Assembly: GCF_001544695.2 (NCBI RefSeq)
Contig: NZ_FCOM02000010.1
Location: forward strand, 124,001-188,000
Direction of reading: 5' to 3'
DNA from: Caballeronia arvi
GTDB lineage: Bacteria; Pseudomonadota; Gammaproteobacteria; Burkholderiales; Burkholderiaceae
Length of the DNA: 64,000 bases
Shown here: positions 36,726 to 46,389 of the stretch, in pieces
Numbering within the stretch: position 1 is the stretch's first letter
Layout of the letters: every line of letters begins with the position of its first letter
The notes under the pieces: model-generated
What the model saw: the letters and a program-made list of their open reading frames with translations, nothing else
Databases searched by the model: none
What the model was told of the DNA's origin: nothing
Program-made: the position numbers and the translations under genes

Positions 36726-38735
36726 ATGTTCGGCAAACTAACGCTCGAGGCCATCCCGTACCACGAACCCATCATCATGGGGGCGACCGTCCTCATGGCG
36801 GTGATCGTGCTCAGTACGGCCGGCCTTCTCACCAAACTCGGCAAATGGGGCTGGCTCTGGCGCGAGTATCTGACTTCGGTCGATCACAAGCGCATCGGCG
36901 TCATGTATCTCGTCGTTGCAGGGCTGATGCTCGTGCGCGGCTTCGCCGACGCGGTCATGATGCGTATCCAGCAGGCCATCGCGCTGGATTCGCCCGGCTA
37001 TCTGCCGCCGCATCACTACGACCAGATCTTCTCGGCGCACGGCACCATCATGATCTTCTTCATGGCCATGGCGCTGTTGGTCGCCTTCTTCAACCTCGTC
37101 GTGCCGCTGCAGATCGGCGCGCGTGACGTGGCGTTTCCGTTCATCAACTCGCTGTCGTTCTGGATGACGGCCATCTCCGCCATCCTGATCAACCTGTCGC
37201 TTTTCATCGGCGAGTTCTCTAAGACCGGCTGGCTCGCGTATCCGCCGCTTTCGGAGACGCAGTTCAGTCCGGGCGTCGGGGTCGACTACTACATCTGGGC
37301 GCTGGAACTGTCCGGCGTCGGCACGCTGCTGACCGGCGTGAACTTCTTCGTGACCATCGTCAAGATGCGCGCGCCCGGCATGACGTGGATGAAGCTGCCG
37401 GTCTTCACGTGGACGGCGTTCTGCTCGAACGTGCTGATCATGGCCACGTTCCCGATCCTGACCGTGGCGCTCGCGCTGCTGGCGCTGGACCGCTACATGG
37501 GCATGCACTTCTTCACGAACGATGGCGGCGGCAACCCGATGGTCTACCTGAACCTGATCTGGGCCTGGGGTCACCCCGAGGTCTACATCCTGGTTCTGCC
37601 TGCGTTCGGCATCTATTCGGAAGTGGTCGCCACATTCTCGAAGAAACCGCTGTTCGGTTATCGCATGATGGTGTACGCAACGTGCTGCATCATGGTGCTG
37701 TCGTTCCTCGTGTGGCTGCACCACTTCTTCACGATGGGTTCGGGCGCGAACGTCAATGCCTTCTTCGGCATTATGACGATGATCATCTCCATACCGACCG
37801 GCGTGAAGATCTTCAACTGGATCTTCACGATGTACCGCGGCCGCGTGGAGATGACGACGCAAGTCTTGTGGACCATCGGCTTCATCGTCACCTTCACGCT
37901 CGGCGGCATGACGGGCGTGATGCTCGCCATCCCGGGCGCGGACTTCGTGCTTCACAACAGCCTGTTCCTGATCGCGCACTTCCATAACGCGATCATCGGC
38001 GGCGTGGTGTTCGGCTACTTCGCGGGCGTGTCGTACTGGTGGCCGAAGGTGTTCGGCTTCAAGCTCGACGAAAAGCTCGGCAAGAAAGCATTTTGGTGCT
38101 GGTTCGTGGGCTTCTTCGTGGCGTTCGTCCCCATTTACATTCTCGGCTTCATGGGTGCGACGCGCCGCCTGAATCACTACGATGACCCGGCGTGGCAACC
38201 GTACTTCATCGTCGCCGCCATCGGCGTGGGCATCATCGCGCTGGGCGTCGTGTTCCAGGTCGCGCAGATCGTCGTGAGCATCATCCGCCGCAATCAGCCT
38301 GCGTACCGCGACGTCACGGGCGATCCGTGGGGCGGGCGCACGCTCGAATGGACGATGAGCTCGCCGCCGCCGGTCTATAACTTCGCGAATCTCCCCGCCG
38401 TGCGCGAGCTTGACGATTTCGCCGATGCGAAGGAACACGGCCGCATCGATACGCGTCCGTACGGCGACATCCACATGCCGTCGAATACGAGCGCGGGTCT
38501 CGTGATCGGTCTGTTCGCCATGGCGTTCGGCTTCGCCGCGATCTGGCACATCTGGTGGCTGGCTGTCGCCGGTCTGGTCGGCATCGCCGCGACGGTCATC
38601 GGTTACAGCTTCCGTGACAACGCCGGCTTCATCATCCCGGCCGCGACCGTGAAGTCGACCGAAGAACGCAATCGCCCGCCGAAGATGCCCGCGAAGGCCG
38701 GCACGGTGCGCGAACCCGAACTGGAGGCAATGTAA
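36726..38735 (+). CDS. cyoB: Cytochrome bo3-type ubiquinol oxidase subunit I
   Basis: A 669-residue haem-copper oxidase catalytic subunit that reduces oxygen to water and pumps protons. Visible ligands are the low-spin haem His in [10 protein letters not shown], the Cu-B and cross-link residues in [12 protein letters not shown], the HH pair in [10 protein letters not shown], and the haem histidines in HFHNAIIGG. Length and 14-15 helices are typical. Its last base overlaps the cyoC start. Confidence 0.97.
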   Translation: MFGKLTLEAIPYHEPIIMGATVLMAVIVLSTAGLLTKLGKWGWLWREYLTSVDHKRIGVMYLVVAGLMLVRGFADAVMMRIQQAIALDSPGYLPPHHYDQIFSAHGTIMIFFMAMALLVAFFNLVVPLQIGARDVAFPFINSLSFWMTAISAILINLSLFIGEFSKTGWLAYPPLSETQFSPGVGVDYYIWALELSGVGTLLTGVNFFVTIVKMRAPGMTWMKLPVFTWTAFCSNVLIMATFPILTVALALLALDRYMGMHFFTNDGGGNPMVYLNLIWAWGHPEVYILVLPAFGIYSEVVATFSKKPLFGYRMMVYATCCIMVLSFLVWLHHFFTMGSGANVNAFFGIMTMIISIPTGVKIFNWIFTMYRGRVEMTTQVLWTIGFIVTFTLGGMTGVMLAIPGADFVLHNSLFLIAHFHNAIIGGVVFGYFAGVSYWWPKVFGFKLDEKLGKKAFWCWFVGFFVAFVPIYILGFMGATRRLNHYDDPAWQPYFIVAAIGVGIIALGVVFQVAQIVVSIIRRNQPAYRDVTGDPWGGRTLEWTMSSPPPVYNFANLPAVRELDDFADAKEHGRIDTRPYGDIHMPSNTSAGLVIGLFAMAFGFAAIWHIWWLAVAGLVGIAATVIGYSFRDNAGFIIPAATVKSTEERNRPPKMPAKAGTVREPELEAM

Positions 38736-39349
38736 TGTCGCAATCGACACTTTCCGCGCAACACGCGCACGGGCACGCGCACGAACATGAGCACCAGTCG
38801 CATTCGGTGTTCGGCTTCTGGGCCTACCTGATGACCGACTGCGTGCTGTTCGCGTCGCTCTTCGCGACCTTCGCGATGTTCGCGATGCAGACCGCCGGCG
38901 GCCCCACGGGCAAGGATCTGTTCAACCTGAATGACGTCGCGTACGAAACGGCCCTGCTGCTCACGAGCAGCCTCACGTTCGGTCTCGCGATGATCTCGGC
39001 GCATCGCAGGAAGTCGGACGCGGTGCTCGCGTGGCTCTTCGTCACGTTCGTGCTGGGCGCTGGCTTCCTGTGGCTCGAAGTGCATGAGTTCGCGCATCTG
39101 ATCGCCGAAGGCGCGGGTCCGCAGCGCAGCGCATTCTGGTCGGCGTTCTTCACGCTGGTCGGCACGCACGGTCTGCACGTCTCGATCGGCCTGATCTGGC
39201 TGGTCGTGCTCGCTGTGCAGATCGTCGGCAATCCGGAAATGAACGAGCGCGAACTGCGTCGCCTCGCGTGCCTGAGCCTCTTCTGGCACTTCCTCGACAT
39301 CGTCTGGATCTGCGTGTTTTCCTTCGTCTATCTCGGGAGCGTCGTCTGA
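38735..39349 (+). CDS. cyoC: Cytochrome bo3-type ubiquinol oxidase subunit III
   Basis: A 204-residue membrane subunit with five helices (COX3 family). A His-rich N-terminus (AQHAHGHAHEHEHQSH) precedes the conserved FGFWAYLMTDCVLFASLFA (cited as its core) and GTHGLHVSIGLIW. It overlaps cyoB and cyoD by one base each. The His-rich head is common in this subunit and not evidence of metal transport. Confidence 0.95.
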   Translation: MSQSTLSAQHAHGHAHEHEHQSHSVFGFWAYLMTDCVLFASLFATFAMFAMQTAGGPTGKDLFNLNDVAYETALLLTSSLTFGLAMISAHRRKSDAVLAWLFVTFVLGAGFLWLEVHEFAHLIAEGAGPQRSAFWSAFFTLVGTHGLHVSIGLIWLVVLAVQIVGNPEMNERELRRLACLSLFWHFLDIVWICVFSFVYLGSVV

Positions 39350-39684
39350 TGGCTCATACGCATATCAACTCGTCGAGCGATTTCCCGCACGTCACGGTAC
39401 GCGGTTATCTGATCGGCTTCGTCCTCGCCGTGGTGCTGACGGCGGCATCATTCTGGGCCGCGACTTCGGGCGCGTTCAAGGGCGAAAGCGCGATCGTCAC
39501 GCTTGCGGTTCTCGCGGCGATTCAGGTCATCGTGCATGTGGTGTTCTTCCTGCACGTGAACGCATCGAAGCAGCAGCGTTGGCATGCCATGTCGTTTGCT
39601 TACACCATTCTCATGTCGCTGATTCTGATCGTCGGCACGGTTTGGGTGATGCATAACGTGCATATGCTGATGATGGCGCGATAA
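39349..39684 (+). CDS. cyoD: Cytochrome bo3-type ubiquinol oxidase subunit IV
   Basis: A 111-residue subunit with three transmembrane helices, starting MAHTHINSSSDFPHVTVRGY; the HVVFFLHVNASKQQRWH segment is typical of CyoD. It closes the operon 30 bases before a strong terminator. cyoE (haem O synthase) is not in the window and must be elsewhere if this enzyme carries haem O. Confidence 0.93.
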   Translation: MAHTHINSSSDFPHVTVRGYLIGFVLAVVLTAASFWAATSGAFKGESAIVTLAVLAAIQVIVHVVFFLHVNASKQQRWHAMSFAYTILMSLILIVGTVWVMHNVHMLMMAR

Positions 39685-39713
39685 CGCCGTTCGCATTCTT
39701 CGAGCGATCGAAA

Positions 39714-39744
39714 AGCGGGCTCCCTCGGGAGCCCGCTTTTTTTT
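39714..39744 (+). terminator. Rho-independent terminator of cyoABCD
   Basis: An 11-bp perfect stem (AGCGGGCTCCC / GGGAGCCCGCT) with a TC two-base turn is followed by eight T residues, 30 bases after the cyoD stop. It is the best intrinsic terminator in the window. Confidence 0.92.
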
Positions 39745-39810
39745 CGTTCATCGACACGCGCGCGGCCGCTGCACGAATTCATCATCTGCTCAAGAATCTT
39801 GACAATTCTT

Positions 39811-39865
39811 TTGGCGAGGAACACCATCTGTCCATAATTTGATTTCATCATCCACAATATGGACA
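39811..39865 (+). promoter_or_regulatory. Promoter and inverted-repeat operator of the cupin-MFS-SDR-IclR operon
   Basis: TTGGCG (39811-39816) and CATAAT (39833-39838) make a sigma-70 promoter with a 16-bp spacer. Perfect 8-base inverted arms TGTCCATA (39829-39836) and TATGGACA (39858-39865) overlap the -10 and the start region, ten bases before the first ATG. The operon's last gene is an IclR regulator, the natural candidate to bind here. A further AAGAAT-N7-ATTCTT dyad lies just upstream at 39792-39810. Confidence 0.55.
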
Positions 39866-39875
39866 AGGAGACGCG

Positions 39876-40403
39876 ATGACCGCGCCAAAGCCAACGGCCG
39901 ACGCGATGACGCCGTATCAACTTCCCTTCCCCAAGGAAGCCCAGAAGGAAATCGTCGTCGGCAGCGCGATTCCCACCGACGAGCGCGAGTGGGTTCCGCA
40001 AGCCGAAAACGTGTGGTTCCGTCCGCTGTGCCTGAACGTGTCGACTGGCTACTGGATGAACCTCCTGCGCGTGCGCAAATCCGGCGTGCTGTCGCGCCAC
40101 CGCCATCCGCAAGCCGTCCACGGCATGGTGCTCAAAGGTCGCTGGCGCTATCTGGAGCACGACTGGGAAGCGACCGAAGGCAGCTACGTGTTCGAGCCGC
40201 CCGGCGAAACGCACACGCTCTACGTGCCTGAAGAGGTCGAAGAGATGATCACGTACTTTCAGGTGAACGGCGTGATGTTCTATTGCGATCCGTACGGCAA
40301 CTACACCGGCTACGAAGACGTGTTCACCAAGGTCGACATGTGCCGCAAGCACTACGAGGCCGTAGGACTCGGCGCCGATTTCGTCGATCAGTTCATCCGC
40401 TAA
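39876..40403 (+). CDS. Cupin dioxygenase, 2,4'-dihydroxyacetophenone dioxygenase family
   Basis: A 175-residue cupin resembling 2,4'-dihydroxyacetophenone dioxygenase, an iron enzyme cleaving a C-C bond next to a carbonyl. The probable metal ligands are H75 and H77 (SRHRHP) and H113 with E111 (PGETHT), in the usual two-motif cupin arrangement. An AAGGAG ribosome site precedes ATG 39876. It is first in an operon with an organic-anion MFS carrier, an SDR and an IclR regulator, suggesting catabolism of an aromatic or hydroxy-keto acid. The exact substrate is unknown. Confidence 0.8.
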   Translation: MTAPKPTADAMTPYQLPFPKEAQKEIVVGSAIPTDEREWVPQAENVWFRPLCLNVSTGYWMNLLRVRKSGVLSRHRHPQAVHGMVLKGRWRYLEHDWEATEGSYVFEPPGETHTLYVPEEVEEMITYFQVNGVMFYCDPYGNYTGYEDVFTKVDMCRKHYEAVGLGADFVDQFIR

Positions 40404-40456
40404 AAGAACCTCAACCCAGCCGAAGCCTCGTAGAAGCGCGTTCGGAGGAGACAAAC

Positions 40457-41758
40457 ATGCTGGAAAAATCACCCCGCCTGAAGCGCATTCAGATCGTCGC
40501 GATCACGTTTCTCATGCTCGCGGGCATCGTGAACTATCTCGATCGCAGCACGCTGTCGATCGCGAATCATTCCGTCACGCAGGAACTCGGCCTGTCCGCT
40601 TCGCAAATGGGCCTCTTGCTTTCCGCCTTTTCGTTCGCCTACGCGTTCTCGCAATTGCCCGTCGGCGCGATGCTCGACCGCTTCGGCGCGCGCGTCATGC
40701 TCGGCCTCGGCATGTTCGTGTGGTCGGTCGCGCAGTTGTTCGGCGGGCTCGTCACGAACCTGCATCAGTTTCTCGCGGCGCGCATCGCGCTCGGCATCGG
40801 CGAGGCGCCGCAGTTTCCGGCGGGCGCCAAAGTCGTTTCCGAATGGTTCGCGCAACGCGAGCGCGGCAAGCCGACAGGCATCTTCGTCACGTCGTCGACG
40901 ATCGGCCCCGCACTCGCGCCGCCGATTCTCACCGTGCTGCTGCTGTCCTTCGGCTGGCGCAACATGTTCGTCATCATGGGCGCGCTCGGGATTGCGGTGT
41001 CGATCGGCTGGTACATCGTCTATCGCAACCGGCGTGATGTGAAGCTCGAATCGCACGAACTCGCGCATCTGACCGAAGGCGAACCCGCGCAGCGCACGGA
41101 ACGCAACATGACGTTCGCGGAATGGCGCGGCCTGTTCGGCAAGGCGACCACGTGGGGCATGATTTTCGGCTTCATGGGCGTGATCTACATGGTGTGGCTG
41201 TATCTCACCTGGCTGCCCGCGTATCTCGAACACGAGCGTCATCTGACGATCGCGAAAACCGGCTGGGTCGTGACGATTCCGTATCTCGCGGGCACGATCG
41301 GCATGCTGTCATCGGGCTTCATCGCCGATGGTCTGATGGCGCGCGGCGTCGCCCCGATCCGCAGCCGCAAGTGGCCGATCTGCTCGGGCCTCATCGGCGG
41401 CGCGCTCTTCACCGTGCCGGCCGCGTTCACGCCGAACCTCACGCTCGCGATCGTGTATCTCTCGGCCGCGATGTTCTTCGTCAACATGGCGAGCGGTGCG
41501 GCATGGGCGCTCGTGTCGGTTGCCGCGCCGCGCCACATGGTCGCGTCGCTCGGCAGCATTCAGAACTTCGGCGGCTACTTCGGCGGCTCGTTCGCGCCGT
41601 TCATCACCGGCCTCGTCGTCGACAAGACACATTCGTTCGTCAACGCGTTCCTGATCAGCGCGGGCGTCGCGTTCGCCGCAGCGCTCGTCTACATGTTCGT
41701 CGTGCGCTCGCCGATCGAGGACGCCGCGCAGCAAACCGAGCCCGTTCCCGCGGTTTAA
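40457..41758 (+). CDS. MFS transporter, anion:cation symporter (ACS) family
   Basis: A 433-residue carrier with twelve membrane segments. The start MLEKSPRLKRIQIVAITFLM is preceded by a GGAGGAG ribosome site. The segment NYLDRSTLSIANHS and the loop motif GAMLDRFGARVMLGLG are characteristic of the ACS family (glucarate, galactonate, phthalate and hydroxyphenylacetate permeases). It probably imports the compound processed by the neighbouring cupin and SDR. Complete. Confidence 0.9.
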   Translation: MLEKSPRLKRIQIVAITFLMLAGIVNYLDRSTLSIANHSVTQELGLSASQMGLLLSAFSFAYAFSQLPVGAMLDRFGARVMLGLGMFVWSVAQLFGGLVTNLHQFLAARIALGIGEAPQFPAGAKVVSEWFAQRERGKPTGIFVTSSTIGPALAPPILTVLLLSFGWRNMFVIMGALGIAVSIGWYIVYRNRRDVKLESHELAHLTEGEPAQRTERNMTFAEWRGLFGKATTWGMIFGFMGVIYMVWLYLTWLPAYLEHERHLTIAKTGWVVTIPYLAGTIGMLSSGFIADGLMARGVAPIRSRKWPICSGLIGGALFTVPAAFTPNLTLAIVYLSAAMFFVNMASGAAWALVSVAAPRHMVASLGSIQNFGGYFGGSFAPFITGLVVDKTHSFVNAFLISAGVAFAAALVYMFVVRSPIEDAAQQTEPVPAV

Positions 41759-41769
41759 CTCACATCGTC

Positions 41770-42498
41770 ATGACTTTTCAAGCTGATCTCTTCAAGGGCA
41801 AGACCGTCGTCGTCACGGGCGGCACGCAGGGCATCGGCGCGGGCATCGCGCAGCAGTTCGCGGCGCTCGGCGCGCGCGTGATCGCGGCGGGCCTCGCGCC
41901 CACCGACGCGCAACGCGAAGCATTGGGCGACGACATCGAACTCGTTCATCTCGACGTCGCCGATGCGCAAAGCGCTGACGCGCTCATGAAGCGTCTCGAC
42001 ACGCTCGACGTGCTCGTCAACTGCGCGGGCATGATCCGTCGCGGCGACGAGCACGACATCGAAACGTTCGAGCGCGTGATCGCCGTGAATCTCAACGGCA
42101 CGATGCGCATGTGCGCCGCGGCGCGGCCGCTGCTCGCCGCGACTCAGGGTTCGATCGTCAATACGGCGTCGATGCTGACGTTCTTCGGCGGCGGCCTCGT
42201 GCCCGCGTACAGCGCGAGCAAGGGCGGTGTCGCGCAACTGACGAAGTCGCTCGCGATCGCCTACGCCGCCGATGGCATTCGCGTGAACGCGGTCGCGCCC
42301 GGCTGGATCGCCACGCCGCTGACGCAGGCGCTGCAGGAGGATGACGGCCGTTCGCAAGCCATCCTCGATCGCACGCCGATGAAGCGCTGGGGCCTGCCGG
42401 AAGACGTCGCGCGCGTAACGGCGTTCCTCGCGTCGCCGGCGGCGTCGTTCATGACGGGCACGATCGTTCCTGTCGATGGCGGTTATTTGGTGGCATGA
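41770..42498 (+). CDS. Short-chain dehydrogenase/reductase (SDR)
   Basis: A 242-residue classical SDR: cofactor motif TGGTQGIG (about 17-24), NCAG motif (about 84-87), catalytic Ser in NTASML (about 134) and Y-x-x-x-K in PAYSASKGG (about 148-152), and the C-terminal PVDGGYLVA. It probably oxidises or reduces a hydroxyl/carbonyl group of the operon's substrate. It follows the MFS gene by eleven bases and overlaps the IclR gene by four (ATGA). Confidence 0.92.
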   Translation: MTFQADLFKGKTVVVTGGTQGIGAGIAQQFAALGARVIAAGLAPTDAQREALGDDIELVHLDVADAQSADALMKRLDTLDVLVNCAGMIRRGDEHDIETFERVIAVNLNGTMRMCAAARPLLAATQGSIVNTASMLTFFGGGLVPAYSASKGGVAQLTKSLAIAYAADGIRVNAVAPGWIATPLTQALQEDDGRSQAILDRTPMKRWGLPEDVARVTAFLASPAASFMTGTIVPVDGGYLVA

Positions 42499-43307
42499 TT
42501 CGCAGCATCATGCTGACCGACTCTTCCTCTTCCGACGCCGCCAAAGCCACCGGCACCGCCGCCTTCTCGAAGTTCATGGCGGTGCTGCAACTCGTCGCCG
42601 ATGCGAGCGAGCCGCCGACCATCGCGCGTCTCACGGCGGAGAGCGGCTATCCGCGCCCGACGGTGTATCGCATCGTCGGCGCACTGATCGCGGAAGGGCT
42701 GGTCGTCGAGAGCGCGCGCGGCGGCTGTTACGCGCTCGGGCCGCGGCTGATGTCGCTTGCGAGCCGCAGCTGGGAGCGCTCGGACCTGCGCATCGCCGCC
42801 ACCGACGCGTTGCAGGCGCTGCGCGACGCGACGCAGGAAACCGTGCACCTCGCCGTTCGCAGTGCGTCGGAGATGGTGTACATCGAGAAGCTCGAAAGCC
42901 CGCATGCGGTACGCATGGCGTCGCGCATCGGCACGCGCGTCACGCTGTATTCGAGCTCGGTCGGCAAGGCTTATTTGTCGACGCTCGCGCCGGCCGAACG
43001 CGATGCGCTCCTGCAAGGCATCGCGTTCGAGCGCTTCACGCCGAACACCGTCGTCGATCGCGCCGCGCTCGACGCCGAACTCGACGTAACGCAGGCGCGC
43101 GGCTATTCGGAAGACCGCGAAGAAAACGAGGCGCAGATTTTCTGCTACGGCAGCGCGATCGTCGGCGCGAACGGCGTCACGCTCGGCTGTGTCAGCGTCA
43201 GCATTCCGCTCTTCAGGAAAAGCGCGACGCCGCTGGAAACCTACGTCACGCCGCTCAAGGACGCCTGCCGCGCGATTGCGCAGCGCATGAGCCCGGGCAC
43301 GCGCTAG
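42495..43307 (+). CDS. IclR family transcriptional regulator
   Basis: A 270-residue IclR protein with N-terminal winged HTH (KFMAVLQLVADASEPPTIAR, PRPTVYRIVGALIAEGL) and the effector domain (about residues 95-265) with GKAYLSTLAPAERDALL and GYSEDREENEAQIFC. It is the last gene of the catabolic operon and overlaps the SDR by four bases. The inverted repeat over the operon promoter makes autoregulation likely. The first methionines (MIRSIMLTD) leave the exact start slightly uncertain. Confidence 0.9.
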   Translation: MIRSIMLTDSSSSDAAKATGTAAFSKFMAVLQLVADASEPPTIARLTAESGYPRPTVYRIVGALIAEGLVVESARGGCYALGPRLMSLASRSWERSDLRIAATDALQALRDATQETVHLAVRSASEMVYIEKLESPHAVRMASRIGTRVTLYSSSVGKAYLSTLAPAERDALLQGIAFERFTPNTVVDRAALDAELDVTQARGYSEDREENEAQIFCYGSAIVGANGVTLGCVSVSIPLFRKSATPLETYVTPLKDACRAIAQRMSPGTR

Positions 43308-43317
43308 ACGGGCATCG

Positions 43318-44319
43318 TCACCAGATGTATCGGGCGCCGAGCAATCCCTGATAGCTTCGATACCCGCCGTCGCCCTGCTGATAGCCGAGGTTGCCCCACA
43401 CGCGCCACTGCCGCCCGAGCTGTCCTTGCGCGCCGACCTTCACTTCCATGCGATTCTTCGGCCCGTCCTGTGACAACACGATCTGGTTGAACGCGATCGA
43501 ATTGCCGCTCGTGTCGTGCCACCAGTTCAGCTCGACGAAGGGCAGCCAGCCCGGCGCGGCCTCCGATGCGGGCGCGTGAAAGAAACGCACGCCGAGGCGC
43601 GTCGTGAGCGCATTGACGGTGTGGCTATGCACCACCGTGCCGCTGCCTTCGACGTGATCGTCGGCACCGTAATTCGTGTAGATGAGTTGCACTTGCGGCT
43701 CGATCATCAACGGTCCCATCGATGTCAGCGCGACGGGAATCGCCCATCCGCCCTCCACCGATCCCGCGAACACACGGCTCGCGTAGCTTTCGCCATTCAG
43801 GAAAGCGCCTTTGACGCTGTTGTCGAAGTGCGCGTATTGAAACCACGTATCGACATAAGGCCCGTCCGGCCCGTTCGGATTGCGATGCCAGGTCGCATAG
43901 GCGCCGGCGCTCGCGCCGTTCACGTTGCCGCGCGACGTGTTGGGATTGTTCTGCGCGCTCGTGTCCGTGGTGGTCGAACCGTAGCCCGCCATCACACCCG
44001 CCTGCCAGCGCTGGCCGTTCCTCACGCGATGCAGCAGATCGATGCCGGCCTGCACGATCGCCGTATCGGCCGATTCGCCGATGCGTCCGCCCGCCGCGTT
44101 CGCGTCCGTATGGCTGCCCTGCGCGCGCGCCCACGCCGTCGATTCGTTGCCGCTCATTCCGCTCGTCGCGAACGGATCGGGAAAGCCGGCGCGATCGTGC
44201 AAGGTCATGACGAACATGCTGCGCGCCGCGCGCCTGATTGCCGAGATAGCCGCCGGGTTCCGGGCGCGGCGTCGGCGGCGATGGCGCATCCGATGACGAT
44301 CGCAGATACCAGTCGCCAT
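43318..44319 (-). pseudogene. Autotransporter C-terminal beta-barrel fragment
   Basis: The region from about 44230 down to 43318 encodes a complete autotransporter barrel (SMFVMTLHDRAG, AWARAQGSHT, AGVMAGYGST, ending GARYIW with the C-terminal aromatic required for outer-membrane insertion). The stretch between 44319 and about 44236 in this frame is not protein-like; the normal linker (DGDWYLRSS, EPGGYLGNQ) is in another frame. A frameshift within the GC run at 44221-44236 separates the two. It is the 3' part of one gene that starts at 48257. Confidence 0.85.
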
Positions 44320-44331
44320 CGCCGGGCGTAC

Positions 44332-46389
44332 TCACGCCGCCCTTGAAGAGCTGATATTCGTATGGACCCGCGACCGCGCGGCGTTCAGCGTGAACGCGCC
44401 GTTGCTTTGGCCATCCACCTGCACGATCTGGATGCCGTTGTTCGTCGCCGCACCCGCACCGCCCGCGTTGACGACCTTCACCGACGTCTGCCCCGCCGTG
44501 TCGCCGTGCACGACCAGACGATCGGTTGCCGAACCGTCACCGTTCAATACCGTGCTGAGCGTCAGCAGTCCGTTGTTGCCGGTGTAGTTGCCGACGACGG
44601 AGAGCGTGCTCGCGGGCGTCGGGCTGCTCATGCGGATTTCGCCGCCATTCACGAGAGCGCCGCCGATCGCGAACTGTCCCGCCGGACCGCCGACGAATCC
44701 GGGCGCGGCGTCCGCGACTGCCAGCAAGCCATTGTTGACGACCGTGCCGCCGACCGCGCCGTAGCCACCGAACGTGGCCCCGGGCGCGACGGTGACCTGC
44801 GTCGTGTTGGCGAGTTGCGCGCCGTTCGCCAGCACGAGCGAGCCCGCGTTCACCGCGGTGGTCCCGCCATATGTCTGCGTGTTAGGCAGCACGAGGCTGC
44901 CGCTGCCTTGTTGCACGAGATTGCCCGTGCCGCTGATCGTCTTGCCATACGTGACGTTGTCGCTGCGATCGAACACGAGCACGCCGTTATCGACGATATC
45001 GCCCGCCACACCGCCGCTCGTCGCGCCCGCACCGAGTCGCAGCGTGCCCGCGCCGATCGTGGTCGTGCCGGTGAACGTGTTGTTCCCGGTCAGCGTCAGC
45101 GTGCTCGCGCCGGTCTTGATGAGATTGCCGTTGCCGCCGATGACGCCATCGAAGCTGGAGTCGGCCGTGTAGTTGGCCGTCAGCGATGCGCCGTTGAGCG
45201 CCACGTTGCCCGCACCCGTGACATTGTTCACATGCTGATCGAAGCCATTCAGGTCGAAGGTGGCGCCAGGGGCGACCATCACGCCCGCGCTGTTCGCGAT
45301 GACGTCGCTCGCGCCCGCTTGCAGCGTGCCGCCATTGACGAGCGTCGCGCCCGAATACGTATTCGCCTTCGACAGGCGCAGCGTGCCCGCGCCGGCCTTC
45401 GTGAGCGTCTTGCCGTCCCAGCGCGTCACGGGATTCGCGGACTGATCGACGAGAACGGCATCCATGTCGAACGAGTCGGCCGCGTCCGTCATGGTGAAGA
45501 CGCCATTCGCGGTCTGCGGTGTCGTGCCGTGCGACGCGTACCACGTCAAGCCGAGTCCGACCACGTAGTCCTGCGGCGTGTAGACCGAGGTCAGCGTCAG
45601 GTAATCGACCGGATCAGCCGATCCGCCGATACGCGTGTTCGCGAACTTCCCCGACAGTCCTGCGGGTGTCGTCGCATGGATTTCGGTAAAGGCGCGCGAT
45701 GCGAGTTGCGACGCGCTCGCTGCCGCGTCGGCCCGATATCCCGCGACGTTGAATGTCGCATCGGGACCGATCGCCGCCGTGTTCGCGCTGATGACCGGCT
45801 CCGCCGTGCCGACGACGCTGTTCAACGTGCCGTTCATCGCGAAGGCGTTGCCAACGGCGAGCTGGCTCTGGCCCGACATCGTCGTCGACGCGGCGGCCGC
45901 CGTCGTGTAATCGCCCGCGGTGCTGAACGCGCCCGCTTGCATGAAACGCAGCGCGCCCGCCTCGACCGATACCGAGCCTTGCGTCGACCCGATGCCGCTC
46001 AGCGCTGCTGCGCTGCCGCCCGTCTTGCGCAGCGCGCCGGGCCCCGCCAGCGTGTTGGCGAGCGTGCCGTCGGATGCGAAGTCGAGCTGCAAGCTGCCGT
46101 TGTTGGTGACCATGCCGGCGCCGAGCGCGTTGCCATGGGTCGCGACAAGCGTGCCGGCATCGATCAACGTGCCGCCCGTATAGAGGTTCGCGCCGGAGAG
46201 CGTCAGCGCCCCGCTGCCGGTTTTGGTGAGAGCGCCCGCGCCGGCGATCGTCCCGCTGAAAGCCGTATCGGACGTGTTGCGCGCGGTGAGCGTCGCGTTG
46301 CCGAGCACGACCGCGCCCGCGCCACTCAGGTTGTCGAGCCGCTGGGGAAAGCCGTTCATGTCGAGCAGGGCGCCGCTTGCGATGCTCAC
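44332..46389 (-). pseudogene. Autotransporter passenger fragment, middle part
   Basis: Translates to 685 residues of autotransporter-associated beta-strand repeats (GAGALTKTGSGALTLSGAN, GGTLQAGASDVIANSAG and similar PATR-type motifs). It has no signal peptide; its apparent start lies inside the repeat. At its 3' end the frame leaves the expected path near 44375-44383: the shifted frame reads VAGPYEYQLFKGGVSTPGDG, the normal link to the barrel. Restoring one base there would join it to the linker. It therefore cannot be exported as it stands. Confidence 0.85.

Noticed and set aside
36738..38750. A 670-codon ORF antisense to cyoB
   Set aside because: His/Arg/Asp-rich low-complexity translation, typical of the mirror of a high-GC gene; cyoB is certain.
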